From Lachnospiraceae bacterium (GTDB taxonomy: Bacteria > Bacillota > Clostridia > Lachnospirales > Lachnospiraceae), in the NCBI GenBank assembly GCA_023664345.1, contig JAMPFQ010000016.1, positions 53,443 through 91,586 on the forward strand: a stretch of 38,144 bases of DNA. The letters are read 5' to 3'. Made by a program: the position numbers and the translations under genes. Under the pieces are notes generated by a model that was not told the origin of the DNA, searched no databases, and worked only from the letters and a program-made list of their open reading frames with translations. Below are positions 22,467 through 31,480 of this stretch, one piece after another; position 1 is the stretch's first letter; the number at the start of each line of letters is the position of its first letter.

Positions 22467-24734
22467 ATGGATCTGGAACAGCGTTTGAATAAGCTTACAA
22501 AAGAAATGTACAGGAAAAGCATCAGGGAATGCAGCGATGCGCAGCTGTACCACTGCGTGCTGCAGCTGACAAAGGAGGAGATGGCAAAGAAGCCTGTGAT
22601 CTCCGGCAGCAAGAAAGTATATTATATCTCCATGGAGTTTCTGATCGGGAAATTGCTTTCCAACAATCTGATCAACCTGAAACTTTATGACGAGTTGGAA
22701 CAGGTGCTGGAAAAGCATGGGAAAAAGCTGTCCAACATCGAGGAGGCGGAGCCGGAACCCTCCCTGGGGAACGGCGGCCTGGGGCGTCTGGCAGCATGTT
22801 TCCTGGACTCCATCGCCACGCTGGGGCTGCCCGGCGACGGTATCGGTCTGAACTATCATTACGGCCTGTTCAAGCAGGTGTTCCGCGACAGACTGCAGAA
22901 AGCGGAGAAAAACGATTGGATCGAGAAAGATTCCTGGCTGAACAGGACGGACACTTCTTTCACTGTGTCTTTCGGCGACCGCAAGGTGACTTCCGTCCTC
23001 TACGATATTGATGTGATCGGCTATGACAACGGGCGCAATAAGCTGCATCTGTTCGATGTGGACTCCGTGGATGAGAGTCTGGTGAAGAAAGGCATCGACT
23101 TTGACAAGACCGCCGTTGACGGGAACCTGACCCTGTTCCTCTACCCGGACGATTCCGACGAGGGGGGCAATCTGCTGCGCATCTATCAGGAATATTTCAT
23201 GGTCAGCAACGGCGCACAGCTGATTGTAAAAGAGTTAAAGGAAAAGGGCTGCGACCTTTACCGCATGGATGAGTATGTGGCGGTCCAGATCAACGACACC
23301 CATCCCACCCTGGTCATTCCTGAACTGATCCGCATTCTCACATGGGAGGAAGGATTTACCATCGAGGACGCGGTGCAGGTGGTGAGCAGGACCTGCGCCT
23401 ACACCAACCATACCATTCTGGCGGAGGCGCTGGAGAAGTGGCCGCTGGCGTATATTGAGAAAGTGGTGCCCCAGCTGGTACCCATCATCAAGGAACTGAG
23501 CGCCCGTGTGGCAAAGAAATATGCCGAGCCCAAGGTGCAGATCATTGACGAAAACAAGTGCGTGCACATGGCGCACATCGACATTCATTACGGTTACAGC
23601 GTGAACGGCGTGGCTGCCATCCACACGGACATCCTGAAAGAGACGGAACTGAACCATTTTTATAAGCTGTACCCTGAGAAGTTCAACAATAAGACCAACG
23701 GCATCACGTTCCGCCGCTGGCTGCTGTCCTGCAACAGGGAACTGGCACAGCTTCTGACGGATACCATCGGCGACGGTTATAAGAAAGACGCGGGGGAACT
23801 GGAGAAGCTGCTGGCAAAGGCGGATGATGCGGCTGTGCTGGATGCCATTGAGAAGATCAAGCAGCAGAAAAAGGCGGAACTGGCCGCGTACCTGAAAGAA
23901 AAAGAAGGCATCGAGGTAGACAGCGATTCCATCTTTGACATTCAGATCAAGCGTCTCCACGAGTATAAACGCCAGCAGATGAACGCGCTGTATATCATCC
24001 ACAAATATCTGGAGATCAAGGGCGGCAAAAAGCCGGTAAGGCCCATGACATTTATCTTCGGCGCAAAGGCCGCGCCCGCTTACGTCATTGCCCAGGATAT
24101 CATCCACCTGATCCTGGTGCTGTCTGAGATCGTCAATAAGGATCCGGAAGTGAGTCCTTATATGAAAGTGGTGATGGTGGAGAATTACAACGTAAGCTAC
24201 GCGGAGAAGCTGATCCCTGCCTGCGATATCTCGGAGCAGATCTCCCTGGCTTCCAAGGAGGCTTCCGGTACCGGCAACATGAAGTTCATGCTGAACGGGG
24301 CCGTGACCCTGGGAACCAGTGACGGCGCCAATGTGGAGATCCATGAACTGGTGGGAGACGACAATATTTACATCTTCGGGGAAAAGAGCGACACCGTGAT
24401 CGCCCACTATGCGGAAAAGGATTATGTGTCCAAGGATTACTATAAAAAGAGCCCTGTGATCAAGGAAGCGGTGGACTTTATCGTAGGCCCCGAGGCTATG
24501 GCTGCAGGACATAAGGAGAATCTGGAACGCCTTTACAAGGAATTGTTAAACAAAGACTGGTTCATGACGCTGTTAGACCTGGAGGATTATATTAAAATAA
24601 AGGATCAGGCCTTTGCGGATTATGAGGATCGCGCCGCGTGGAAGAAGAAAATGCTGGTGAACATCGCAAAAGCGGGCTTCTTCTCCTCAGACCGTACCAT
24701 CGGGGAATACAACAGGGATATCTGGAAGTTATAA
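22467..24734 (+). CDS. glgP: Glycogen/maltodextrin phosphorylase
   Basis: Cytoplasmic PLP enzyme that releases glucose-1-phosphate from alpha-1,4-glucans. The 755-residue protein has the glucan-phosphorylase signatures [16 protein letters not shown] near residue 95, [21 protein letters not shown] and the PLP site [10 protein letters not shown] with Lys606, followed by TSDGANVEI. Its length is that of the compact clostridial form. A strong GCAGGAGG ribosome binding site precedes the ATG. malQ follows 90 bp downstream; the pair would degrade stored glycogen or imported maltodextrins. A small TTTGGC-GAGA-GCCAAA stem (24751-24766) lies in the gap. Confidence 0.97.
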   Translation: MDLEQRLNKLTKEMYRKSIRECSDAQLYHCVLQLTKEEMAKKPVISGSKKVYYISMEFLIGKLLSNNLINLKLYDELEQVLEKHGKKLSNIEEAEPEPSLGNGGLGRLAACFLDSIATLGLPGDGIGLNYHYGLFKQVFRDRLQKAEKNDWIEKDSWLNRTDTSFTVSFGDRKVTSVLYDIDVIGYDNGRNKLHLFDVDSVDESLVKKGIDFDKTAVDGNLTLFLYPDDSDEGGNLLRIYQEYFMVSNGAQLIVKELKEKGCDLYRMDEYVAVQINDTHPTLVIPELIRILTWEEGFTIEDAVQVVSRTCAYTNHTILAEALEKWPLAYIEKVVPQLVPIIKELSARVAKKYAEPKVQIIDENKCVHMAHIDIHYGYSVNGVAAIHTDILKETELNHFYKLYPEKFNNKTNGITFRRWLLSCNRELAQLLTDTIGDGYKKDAGELEKLLAKADDAAVLDAIEKIKQQKKAELAAYLKEKEGIEVDSDSIFDIQIKRLHEYKRQQMNALYIIHKYLEIKGGKKPVRPMTFIFGAKAAPAYVIAQDIIHLILVLSEIVNKDPEVSPYMKVVMVENYNVSYAEKLIPACDISEQISLASKEASGTGNMKFMLNGAVTLGTSDGANVEIHELVGDDNIYIFGEKSDTVIAHYAEKDYVSKDYYKKSPVIKEAVDFIVGPEAMAAGHKENLERLYKELLNKDWFMTLLDLEDYIKIKDQAFADYEDRAAWKKKMLVNIAKAGFFSSDRTIGEYNRDIWKL

Positions 24735-24824
24735 CAGTCCGGATGATGTATTTGGCGAGAGCCAAACACGCAGTGTTTTCAAGGTGTCCGGCGCTTAAAA
24801 GTTTTATCAGGAACGGAGTTTGCT

Positions 24825-26321
24825 ATGAGAAAGAGTGGTGTGCTGCTGCCGGTGGCCAGTCTGCCGTCAGCTTACGGGATCGGCTGTTTTTCCAAAGAGG
24901 CATATGGATTCATAGACCTGTTGAAGGAAGCAGGGCAGTCCTGCTGGCAGATTCTGCCTTTAGGGCCTACCAGCTATGGGGATTCCCCCTATCAGTCCTT
25001 TTCCACGTTTGCGGGAAATCCTTATTTCATCGATCCGGAGGACTTGATCGAGAGAGGCTGGATCACCAGGGAAGAATGCGACAGCTATGACTTCGGGGAC
25101 GATGCGGAATGTGTGGATTATGCCAAAATTTATGACAGCCGTTTCCAGCTGCTCAGAACTGCATGGGAGAACAGCCATATTTCGGAGGAAAAGGGTTTCC
25201 GGAAATTTGTGAAAGACAACCGTTTCTGGCTGGAAGATTACAGCCTTTATATGGCGGTCAAGGGTTCTTTCCACGATGTCAGCTGGATTGAATGGGACGA
25301 GGCTATCAGGACACGCCAGCCGGAGGCCATGAAGGAATATAATGAACGATTTGCGGAGGAAAAGGAATTCTATCAGTTCCAGCAGTACCTGTTCCAGGCG
25401 CAGTGGAAGAAGCTGAAAGCATACGCCAACAGGCGCGGCATCGAGATCATTGGGGACATTCCCATTTATGTGGCCTTTGACAGTTCCGATGCCTGGGCGA
25501 ATCCAGAACTGTTCCAGTTTGATGCGGAATGCAGGCCTGTTGCCGTAGCGGGATGTCCGCCCGATGCTTTTTCGGCCACCGGGCAGCTGTGGGGCAATCC
25601 CTTGTATGACTGGAAATACCACAAGAAGACGGGCTTTGAATGGTGGATCAGGCGCATGGAATTCTGCTACCGCCTGTACGATGTGGTGCGCATCGATCAT
25701 TTCCGGGCATTTGACGCGTACTACGCCATTCCCGCGGGGGCGCCCACGGCGGAGAAAGGGAAATGGAGGCCGGGGCCGGGATATGCCCTGTTTGCGGCTG
25801 TGAAGAAGAAGCTGGGGGAAAGAGCGGTGATCGCGGAAGACCTTGGATTCCTCACCCCGTCCGTGCTGAAGCTGGTAAAGAAGACCGGTTATCCGGGCAT
25901 GAAAGTATTGCAGTTTGCCTTTGATTCCAGGGAGGAGAGCGATTACCTTCCCCATAATTATGAGCATAACTGTGTGGTCTACACCGGAACCCATGACAAT
26001 GACACGACCCTGGGCTGGTATCAGGAACTGGGCAGGTCAGATAGAGCATTCTGCGATCGTTATCTGGATCTGGGAAACTGTGAGGAAAAGGATCTTAAAT
26101 GGGAGTTCATCCGTGCCGCGTTCGCCAGTGTGGCGGACCTGGCAGTGATCCCCATGCAGGATTATCTGGGGCTCGGATCGCAGGCCCGCATCAACACACC
26201 GTCCACTCTGGGCGGCAACTGGCAGTGGCGCATGAAAAAAGGCGCGTTCACGAAAGAACTGGCGAAGCAGATGCGGAGCATGACGGAATTATACGGCAGA
26301 ACACCCAGAGAGAAACGCTGA
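24825..26321 (+). CDS. malQ: 4-alpha-glucanotransferase (amylomaltase)
   Basis: GH77 enzyme that transfers maltodextrin segments between glucans and supplies GlgP with longer chains. The 498-residue protein starts with the family-typical RKSGVLLPVASLPSAYGIG. The nucleophile Asp291 lies in RIDHFRAF, the acid/base Glu338 in IAEDLG, and the third carboxylate in GTHDNDT. The ATG follows an AGGAACGGAG-type site. It is downstream of glgP on the same strand. Confidence 0.96.
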   Translation: MRKSGVLLPVASLPSAYGIGCFSKEAYGFIDLLKEAGQSCWQILPLGPTSYGDSPYQSFSTFAGNPYFIDPEDLIERGWITREECDSYDFGDDAECVDYAKIYDSRFQLLRTAWENSHISEEKGFRKFVKDNRFWLEDYSLYMAVKGSFHDVSWIEWDEAIRTRQPEAMKEYNERFAEEKEFYQFQQYLFQAQWKKLKAYANRRGIEIIGDIPIYVAFDSSDAWANPELFQFDAECRPVAVAGCPPDAFSATGQLWGNPLYDWKYHKKTGFEWWIRRMEFCYRLYDVVRIDHFRAFDAYYAIPAGAPTAEKGKWRPGPGYALFAAVKKKLGERAVIAEDLGFLTPSVLKLVKKTGYPGMKVLQFAFDSREESDYLPHNYEHNCVVYTGTHDNDTTLGWYQELGRSDRAFCDRYLDLGNCEEKDLKWEFIRAAFASVADLAVIPMQDYLGLGSQARINTPSTLGGNWQWRMKKGAFTKELAKQMRSMTELYGRTPREKR

Positions 26322-26355
26322 ATCATAAACGGAAAAATATCAAAAGCGTTTCTCT
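26309..26355 (+). terminator. 11-bp inverted repeat at the end of malQ
   Basis: AGAGAAACGCT (26309-26319) pairs perfectly with AGCGTTTCTCT (26345-26355) across a 25-nt loop and overlaps the malQ stop codon. It lacks a T-run, so it may be an attenuating or mRNA-stabilising stem rather than a full terminator. Confidence 0.45.
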
Positions 26356-26426
26356 GGCAGTTATGCGCCGCCATGTCTGCGAATGTGGATGGCTTATGCC
26401 ATCAGGGAAGCAGAATAAGAGGTATC

Positions 26427-27128
26427 ATGAAAATCCATGGATTGCAAAAAACCACATTGTTGGATTATCCGGGACATATTGCAGCCACCGTGTTTACGGG
26501 AGGCTGCAATTTTCGCTGCCCTTTCTGTCAGAACAGTTCATTGGCGGTGGAGCCGGAGGGGCAGCCCCTTATCCCGGAAGAAGAGGCGCTGGCGCATTTA
26601 AGGAAGCGTCAGGGAGTCCTGGAGGGCGTCTGCATTACCGGCGGGGAGCCGACGCTGGAAAGCGGTCTGCGGGAATTTATTTTCAAATGCAGGACGCTTG
26701 GCTATCTGGTGAAACTGGACACCAACGGATACAGGCCGGAGATACTGCGGGAATTTCTGCAGGAAGGGATCCTGGACTATGTGGCCATGGATATCAAGGC
26801 ATCCCCGGAGAATTATGGAAAGGCCGCGGGCATTTCGGGGTGCGACATGGACAGAATCCGGGAGAGCATCCGTCTGTTACAGACGAGCGGCGTTCCCTAT
26901 GAATTTCGCACCACTGTGGTACGAGGGATCCACACGGTGGAGGAATTTGAGGAGATTGGGAAAATGCTGGCCGGCAGTTCCGCATATTATTTACAGGCGT
27001 ACCGGGACAGCGGGGATATCCTGGGGGCAGGCAGGACTATGGCAGCATTCACAAAAATGGAAATGGAGCGGATGGCAGTCTTGGCGGGAAAATACATAGA
27101 CAAAGTGGCGCTCCGTGGTGTAGGGTGA
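26427..27128 (+). CDS. Radical SAM activase, NrdG2-like
   Basis: Predicted [4Fe-4S] radical SAM enzyme of the anaerobic ribonucleotide reductase activating (NrdG2, COG1180-related) type, which installs a glycyl radical on a partner. The start at 26427 (MKIHGLQKTTLLDYPG) follows AAGAGG; an earlier in-frame ATG (26373) overlaps the upstream stem. The 233-residue protein has CNFRCPFC with Cys27, Cys31 and Cys34, then CITGGEPTLE and VAMDIKASPENY. No nrdD or other glycyl-radical enzyme lies in the window, so the partner is elsewhere. Confidence 0.85.
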   Translation: MKIHGLQKTTLLDYPGHIAATVFTGGCNFRCPFCQNSSLAVEPEGQPLIPEEEALAHLRKRQGVLEGVCITGGEPTLESGLREFIFKCRTLGYLVKLDTNGYRPEILREFLQEGILDYVAMDIKASPENYGKAAGISGCDMDRIRESIRLLQTSGVPYEFRTTVVRGIHTVEEFEEIGKMLAGSSAYYLQAYRDSGDILGAGRTMAAFTKMEMERMAVLAGKYIDKVALRGVG

Positions 27129-27201
27129 AAAGAAGTTCTAATGCTCGCAGCAGAGGCGGACTTATGGGAGTCAGTGAGAAGAAGCGGAGAGGTTGATCTA
27201 T

Positions 27202-28587
27202 ATGAGTATCTCTAAGAAATTATTTGGCGACAAGGCATTTTATAAAATGGTCCTGGGCGTGGCAGTGCCCATGATGATCCAGAACGGTATCACTAACTTT
27301 GTGGGCCTGCTGGACAATATCATGGTGGGGCGTGTGGGGACGGAGCAGATGTCCGGTATCGCCATTGTGAACCAGCTGCTGCTGGTGTTCAATCTGGCCA
27401 TCTTCGGCGCCATATCCGGGGTGGGCATTTTTGGCGCACAGTTCTACGGCTGTAAGAATCATAAGGGCGTGCAGCACAGCTTCCGTTTTAAGATCTATGT
27501 CTGCGCCCTGATCGTCCTGGTTGGCATCCTGATCTTTCTGGCAGGCGGGGAACAGCTGGTCCTGCTTTACCTCCACGGGGAAGACAATGGCGCCGCACTG
27601 CAGGCCACCCTGGAATACGGAAAGGAATATCTGCTGGTAATGCTGTTCGGGCTTCTGCCTTTCGGGGTGGAGCAGATCTACACCAGCACCCTGCGGGAAT
27701 GCGGCGAGACCAAAGTGCCCATGGCGGCGGGCGTGGCGGCGGTATGCGTCAATCTGGCGCTGAATTACCTGCTGATCTTCGGAAAACTCGGATTGCCCGA
27801 ACTGGGCGTGGTGGGAGCCGCTATCGCCACCGTAGTGTCCCGATATGTGCAGGCTGCCATCGTGGTGGTCTGGACCCATAAAAACACAGAGCGTATGCCC
27901 TTTATCGTGGACGCTTACAGGGAATGGAAAGTTCCCGGACAGCTGGCAGTTAATATCTGCAGGAAAGGCATCCCCCTGATGATCAATGAGATCCTCTGGG
28001 CAGCAGGCATGGCCTCTCTGACGCAGTGCTATTCCATGCGGGGTCTGGACGCCGTGGCGGCGCTGAACATCTCCACCACCATCACCAACCTGTTCAGCGT
28101 GATCTACATGGCAATGGGAAGCGCCATCTCCATTATCGTAGGCCAGCTTCTGGGGGCGGGACAGATGGAGGAGGCGAAGGACACGGACGTGAAGCTGATC
28201 GCCTTTTCCATGTTCTCCTGTGTGGCCATCGGCGGCCTGTTGATACTGACCGCGCCCCTGTTCCCCCGGATGTACAACACCTCGGATTCCGTCAAAACAC
28301 TGGCAGCCGCGCTTCTGCGGGTGGCGGCGGCCTGTATGCCCCTGGCGTGCTTTATCCACGCGTCCTACTTCACGCTGCGCTCCGGCGGCAAGACTATTGT
28401 GACGTTCCTGTTTGACAGCGTGTTCCTCTGGTGCGTCAGCATCCCGGCGGCATATGTGCTCAGCCGCTTCACGGGCCTGCCCATCGTTCCGCTGTATCTG
28501 TGCTGCCAGCTGCTGGATATCATCAAGTGCGTGATCGGGTTCATCCTGGTGAAGAAAGGCGTGTGGCTGAACAATATCGTGGCATGA
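27202..28587 (+). CDS. MATE family efflux transporter
   Basis: Predicted Na+- or H+-coupled multidrug/metabolite exporter of the inner membrane. The start at 27202 (MSISKKLFGDKAF) follows a GGAGAGG site; a TTG 9 bp earlier is less likely. The 461 residues contain about 12 hydrophobic segments in two halves. The family signatures VPMMIQNGITNFVGLLDNIMVG and, in the second half, GIPLMINEILWAAGM are visible, with GAGQMEEAKD after the ninth segment. The substrate is unknown. Confidence 0.93.
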   Translation: MSISKKLFGDKAFYKMVLGVAVPMMIQNGITNFVGLLDNIMVGRVGTEQMSGIAIVNQLLLVFNLAIFGAISGVGIFGAQFYGCKNHKGVQHSFRFKIYVCALIVLVGILIFLAGGEQLVLLYLHGEDNGAALQATLEYGKEYLLVMLFGLLPFGVEQIYTSTLRECGETKVPMAAGVAAVCVNLALNYLLIFGKLGLPELGVVGAAIATVVSRYVQAAIVVVWTHKNTERMPFIVDAYREWKVPGQLAVNICRKGIPLMINEILWAAGMASLTQCYSMRGLDAVAALNISTTITNLFSVIYMAMGSAISIIVGQLLGAGQMEEAKDTDVKLIAFSMFSCVAIGGLLILTAPLFPRMYNTSDSVKTLAAALLRVAAACMPLACFIHASYFTLRSGGKTIVTFLFDSVFLWCVSIPAAYVLSRFTGLPIVPLYLCCQLLDIIKCVIGFILVKKGVWLNNIVA

Positions 28588-28628
28588 TACGGAATCATAT
28601 AAACAGTCATTCAGGGAAAAGCAATGGA

Positions 28629-28727
28629 TCAGTGAACTGTACGTTCCGGCGCAGGCCCGGTGGAACCCCGCACCACCAGGGGCGCCCGCAGCAGGATGGA
28701 ACCTATGGTGACCTGGTTGAGCAGGCA
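28629..28727 (-). pseudogene. Remnant of a LacI-family regulator C-terminus
   Basis: On the minus strand 32 codons ending in TGA read as a LacI/PurR-type C-terminal end (SILLRAPLVVRGSTGPAPER), matching the family pattern in which a beta strand ends in L-x-V-R-x-S-T/C-G. No upstream part of such a gene is present between here and rhaM, so only the tail remains. The rest of 28588-28868 holds the rhaM promoter and no other gene. Confidence 0.5.
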
Positions 28728-28783
28728 GGACGAAGAAACATGGACCAAGAGCATCTGTTTTTAAACTTTTGATGGACTTCCCA

Positions 28784-28823
28784 TTGCAAACAGCCGCGCA
28801 GATGGTGTACTATGTATACATAG
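28784..28823 (+). promoter_or_regulatory. rhaM promoter with palindromic operator candidate
   Basis: TTGCAA (28784-28789), 18-bp spacer and TACTAT (28808-28813). A perfect 14-bp palindrome CTATGTATACATAG (28810-28823) overlaps the -10 and the start region, where a dimeric repressor would block transcription. Confidence 0.6.
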
Positions 28824-28868
28824 GCAATGCGCTTAAATGAAATCTAAACATTGGAGGAGGTTACATCT

Positions 28869-29180
28869 ATGATCAAAGGTTTTAAAATGAAACTGTATCC
28901 CGGTCAGGAGGCAGAGTACGAGAAGAGGCACAACGAATTATGGCCTGAGATGCAGGATATGATCCATGAGCACGGCGGAAAGAATTACACGATCTTTCTG
29001 GATCAGGAGACCCTGACCCTGTTCGGTTATATCGAGATCGAGGATGAGGAACTCTGGGCCAAGGGCGCCGATACCGCGATCAACCGCAAGTGGTGGGATT
29101 TCATGGCGGATATCATGGAGACCAATCCGGACAACAGCCCTGTGAGCATTGACTTAAAGACCGTGTTCCACCTGGACTGA
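28869..29180 (+). CDS. rhaM: L-rhamnose mutarotase
   Basis: Interconverts the alpha and beta anomers of L-rhamnose (RhaM/YiiL family). The start at 28869 (MIKGFKMKLYPG) follows GGAGGAGG. The 103-residue protein matches the usual length of about 104 and keeps the family pattern: KRHNELWPEM near 21-30 with the catalytic-type His, FGYIEIED, and the terminal KWWDFMADIMETNPDNSP. No other rhamnose genes are in the window, so it is an isolated copy, with its own promoter and terminator. Confidence 0.92.
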   Translation: MIKGFKMKLYPGQEAEYEKRHNELWPEMQDMIHEHGGKNYTIFLDQETLTLFGYIEIEDEELWAKGADTAINRKWWDFMADIMETNPDNSPVSIDLKTVFHLD

Positions 29181-29196
29181 GAATGGGAAAAATACG

Positions 29197-29235
29197 CTGC
29201 CCCTGAAACGAGTGTATCGTTCTAGGGGCAGTTTC
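29197..29235. terminator. Bidirectional terminator between rhaM and the dehydrogenase
   Basis: CTGCCCCT (29197-29204) with AGGGGCAG (29224-29231), extended inward by AACGA/TCGTT around a GTGTA loop. A T-rich run follows on the plus strand (TTTCATT), and ATTTTT follows on the minus strand, so it can stop transcripts from both convergent genes. Confidence 0.88.
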
Positions 29236-29244
29236 ATTGCCCTC

Positions 29245-30234
29245 TCATTTCACATCATTGGGGCTTTCTTTCCCCGCCTCGAAATCCAACGCGTTCTGTA
29301 AGGAAGTAGTGGCGATCGCTTGCAGCGCTTCCCGCGTGAAAAAGCCCTGATGGGAAGTGATCATCACGTTGGGAAAGGAGAGGAGCCGGGCGGTGGTGGA
29401 ATGCTTCAGAATCTCGTCCGAACGATCCTCAAACACATTGTCGGTCTCTTCCTCGTACACATCCAGGCCCACGCCCGCAAACTTGTGCATACGGATCCCC
29501 TCGATCAGGTCCTCCGTCTTTACCAGGGCGCCCCGGGAGGTATTGACCAGGATCACGCCGTCTTTCATCTGTTTGATGGTCTCTATGTTTATCATGTGGT
29601 AGGTGGAATCCATCAGGGGGCAGTGCAGGGATATGATATCACTGTCAGATAACAGCGTATCCAGGGAAACATATTCCACAAATTCTTTCAGGGATTCGTT
29701 CTCATACACATCGTAGGCGATCACTTTCATGCCGAATCCCTTACAGATGCGGCACATGGCGGCGCCGATCTTTCCGGTGCCGATGATGCCCGCCGTTTTC
29801 CGGTAAAAGTTGAACCCCATCAGGCCGCTTAAGCTGAAATCGTTCTCCCGGACTTTATTATAAGCCTTGTACAGGCGGCGGTTACTGGCCAGCGCCAGCG
29901 CCATGGCGTGTTCCGCTACAGCTTCAGGAGAATATCCGGGCACACGCATGACACGAATGTCATATTTTCCCGCGGTCTCCAGGTCCACATTATTGAAACC
30001 GGCGCACCGCATCAGGATCAGCCTGACTCCCTTGCTGTGCAGAATATTCAGGGTCTGTGTTCCCACATCGGAACTGACGAAAGCGCAGACCGCGTCAAAT
30101 CCCTCCGCCAGGGCGGCGGTCCTGGGATCCAGGTCTGATTTCGTATACTCAATCTCCATGGAGGGGAAAGAGGCCAGAGCGGCGTCAAAGGACTCCTGGT
30201 CGTAGCTTTTGGTATCATAAAACAGGATCTTCAT
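29245..30234 (-). CDS. D-2-hydroxyacid dehydrogenase, D-lactate dehydrogenase type
   Basis: NADH-dependent reduction of a 2-keto acid, most likely pyruvate to D-lactate, a fermentation end step. The 329-residue protein has the Rossmann GTGKIG (152-157), Asp175 after VIAYD at the NAD-selecting position, catalytic Arg234 in NTSRGAL, a catalytic Glu near 263 in DVYEEE and His295 in SHQGFF. The region before the NAD domain (RCAGFNNVD, PGYSPEAVAEHA) fits the LdhA branch. A GAAGGAGG ribosome binding site precedes the ATG. It is convergent with rhaM and divergent from the signalling operon. Confidence 0.92.
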   Translation of the reverse strand: MKILFYDTKSYDQESFDAALASFPSMEIEYTKSDLDPRTAALAEGFDAVCAFVSSDVGTQTLNILHSKGVRLILMRCAGFNNVDLETAGKYDIRVMRVPGYSPEAVAEHAMALALASNRRLYKAYNKVRENDFSLSGLMGFNFYRKTAGIIGTGKIGAAMCRICKGFGMKVIAYDVYENESLKEFVEYVSLDTLLSDSDIISLHCPLMDSTYHMINIETIKQMKDGVILVNTSRGALVKTEDLIEGIRMHKFAGVGLDVYEEETDNVFEDRSDEILKHSTTARLLSFPNVMITSHQGFFTREALQAIATTSLQNALDFEAGKESPNDVK

Positions 30235-30291
30235 GAAGTACCTCCTTCAATAAATAAGTTTAGGATATATCAAAATATAGGATATCATACA

Positions 30292-30320
30292 TTGATTTTA
30301 TTTTCATCTTGTTTTAAAAT
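30292..30320 (+). promoter_or_regulatory. Promoter of the HD-GYP/histidine kinase operon
   Basis: TTGATT (30292-30297), 17-bp spacer and TAAAAT (30315-30320) on the plus strand, about 60 bp before the response regulator. The 147-bp AT-rich gap also holds an inverted TTTTATTTT/AAAATAAAA; I could not place the divergent dehydrogenase promoter with confidence. Confidence 0.65.
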
Positions 30321-30381
30321 AAAAGTGATTGATTAGCCGTGAAAGGAACATCCACAACATTTGCCATAGAGGAAACGACTG

Positions 30382-31449
30382 ATGAAAAACATAATTTTAG
30401 TGGTAGACGATGATAAGACTAATTTAATACGCGCCCAGAAACTTCTCACGCCGCAGTATCGCATCGCCGCGTCGAACTCAGGGAGCGCCGCGCTGAAATA
30501 TCTGGAGGAACACCGTCCCGACTTGATCCTGCTGGATATCAACATGCCGGAGATGGACGGCTTCGAGGTCATGGAGAGGCTGCGCTCTGATGAGAAGACA
30601 GAGAATATTCCGGTGATCTTCCTGACGGCGGACAATCTGGCGGAGACGGAGGTCAAATGTTTCCAGATGGGAGCCATGGATTATGTCACCAAGCCTTTCG
30701 TGCCGGATATCCTCTTGAGCCGTGTGGCAAAGACCATTGAACTGGATCAGTACCGGCATAATCTGGAGAAGATGGTGCAGGAGCAGGCGGATAAGATCAC
30801 CGAGGACGCCAGACGCCTGAACATGATCCAGGATTCCGTCATCGTGGGTATGGCGAACCTGATCGAGAGCAGGGACGGCAGCACCGGCAAGCATGTAAAG
30901 AACACGCAGACTTATGTCAGGATGATCGCTGAGGAACTGCACAGGAGGAAGCTTTTCCCCGAGGAACTTTCCGAGGAATACATAGAGGATCTGTGCAAGG
31001 CCGCGCCCCTTCATGACGTGGGGAAGATCAAGGTGCCGGACGCCATTTTACAGAAGCCCGGCAGACTGACGCCTGAGGAATTCGAGGAAATGAAGCTGCA
31101 CACCACATACAGCCGCAAGATCATCAAGACGATCATCGGCGACATTGAAGACGAACATTATGTCCGCATTGTGGAGGATATCGCCATGTACCATCATGAG
31201 CGGTGGGACGGAACGGGATATCCCGCGGGCCTGACCGGAGAGGGGATTCCTCTGTCGGCGCGGATCATGGCTGTGGCGGATGTGTTCGATGCGTTGTATG
31301 AGGAACGGTGTTATAAGCCGCCTGTGCGCCCGATCGAGCGGATCATGCAGATCATGTCGGAGGGCAGGGGAACGCAGTTCGACCCGGATATCATCGATGT
31401 GTTCATGGAAATGCTTCCCGCCCTGAAAGAGGTGCTCCATATACAGTAA
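30382..31449 (+). CDS. Response regulator with HD-GYP phosphodiesterase output
   Basis: Predicted two-component response regulator that degrades cyclic di-GMP when phosphorylated. The 355-residue protein has a receiver domain (about 3-120) with acidic pocket Asp10-Asp11, phosphoacceptor Asp52 and Lys104, a coiled linker (120-150), and an HD-GYP domain (about 150-345) with the metal pair His211-Asp212, the His-His at 271-272 and GYP at 279-281. All catalytic residues are present. It is the first gene of a three-gene operon, followed 31 bp later by a hybrid kinase. Confidence 0.93.
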   Translation: MKNIILVVDDDKTNLIRAQKLLTPQYRIAASNSGSAALKYLEEHRPDLILLDINMPEMDGFEVMERLRSDEKTENIPVIFLTADNLAETEVKCFQMGAMDYVTKPFVPDILLSRVAKTIELDQYRHNLEKMVQEQADKITEDARRLNMIQDSVIVGMANLIESRDGSTGKHVKNTQTYVRMIAEELHRRKLFPEELSEEYIEDLCKAAPLHDVGKIKVPDAILQKPGRLTPEEFEEMKLHTTYSRKIIKTIIGDIEDEHYVRIVEDIAMYHHERWDGTGYPAGLTGEGIPLSARIMAVADVFDALYEERCYKPPVRPIERIMQIMSEGRGTQFDPDIIDVFMEMLPALKEVLHIQ

Positions 31450-31480
31450 AACAGTTCAAACATAAAAGGGGAAATTTACT

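Noticed and set aside
23235..24512. 425-codon open frame antisense to glgP
   Set aside because: It is a shadow of GC-rich coding sequence on the other strand; glgP carries all the motifs.
24751..24766. TTTGGC-GAGA-GCCAAA hairpin between glgP and malQ as a terminator
   Set aside because: The stem is only 6 bp with no T-run; more likely incidental or a minor processing stem.
27220..28359. 379-codon open frame antisense to the MATE gene
   Set aside because: His/Gln-rich shadow translation with no start signal; the sense strand encodes a clear MATE protein.
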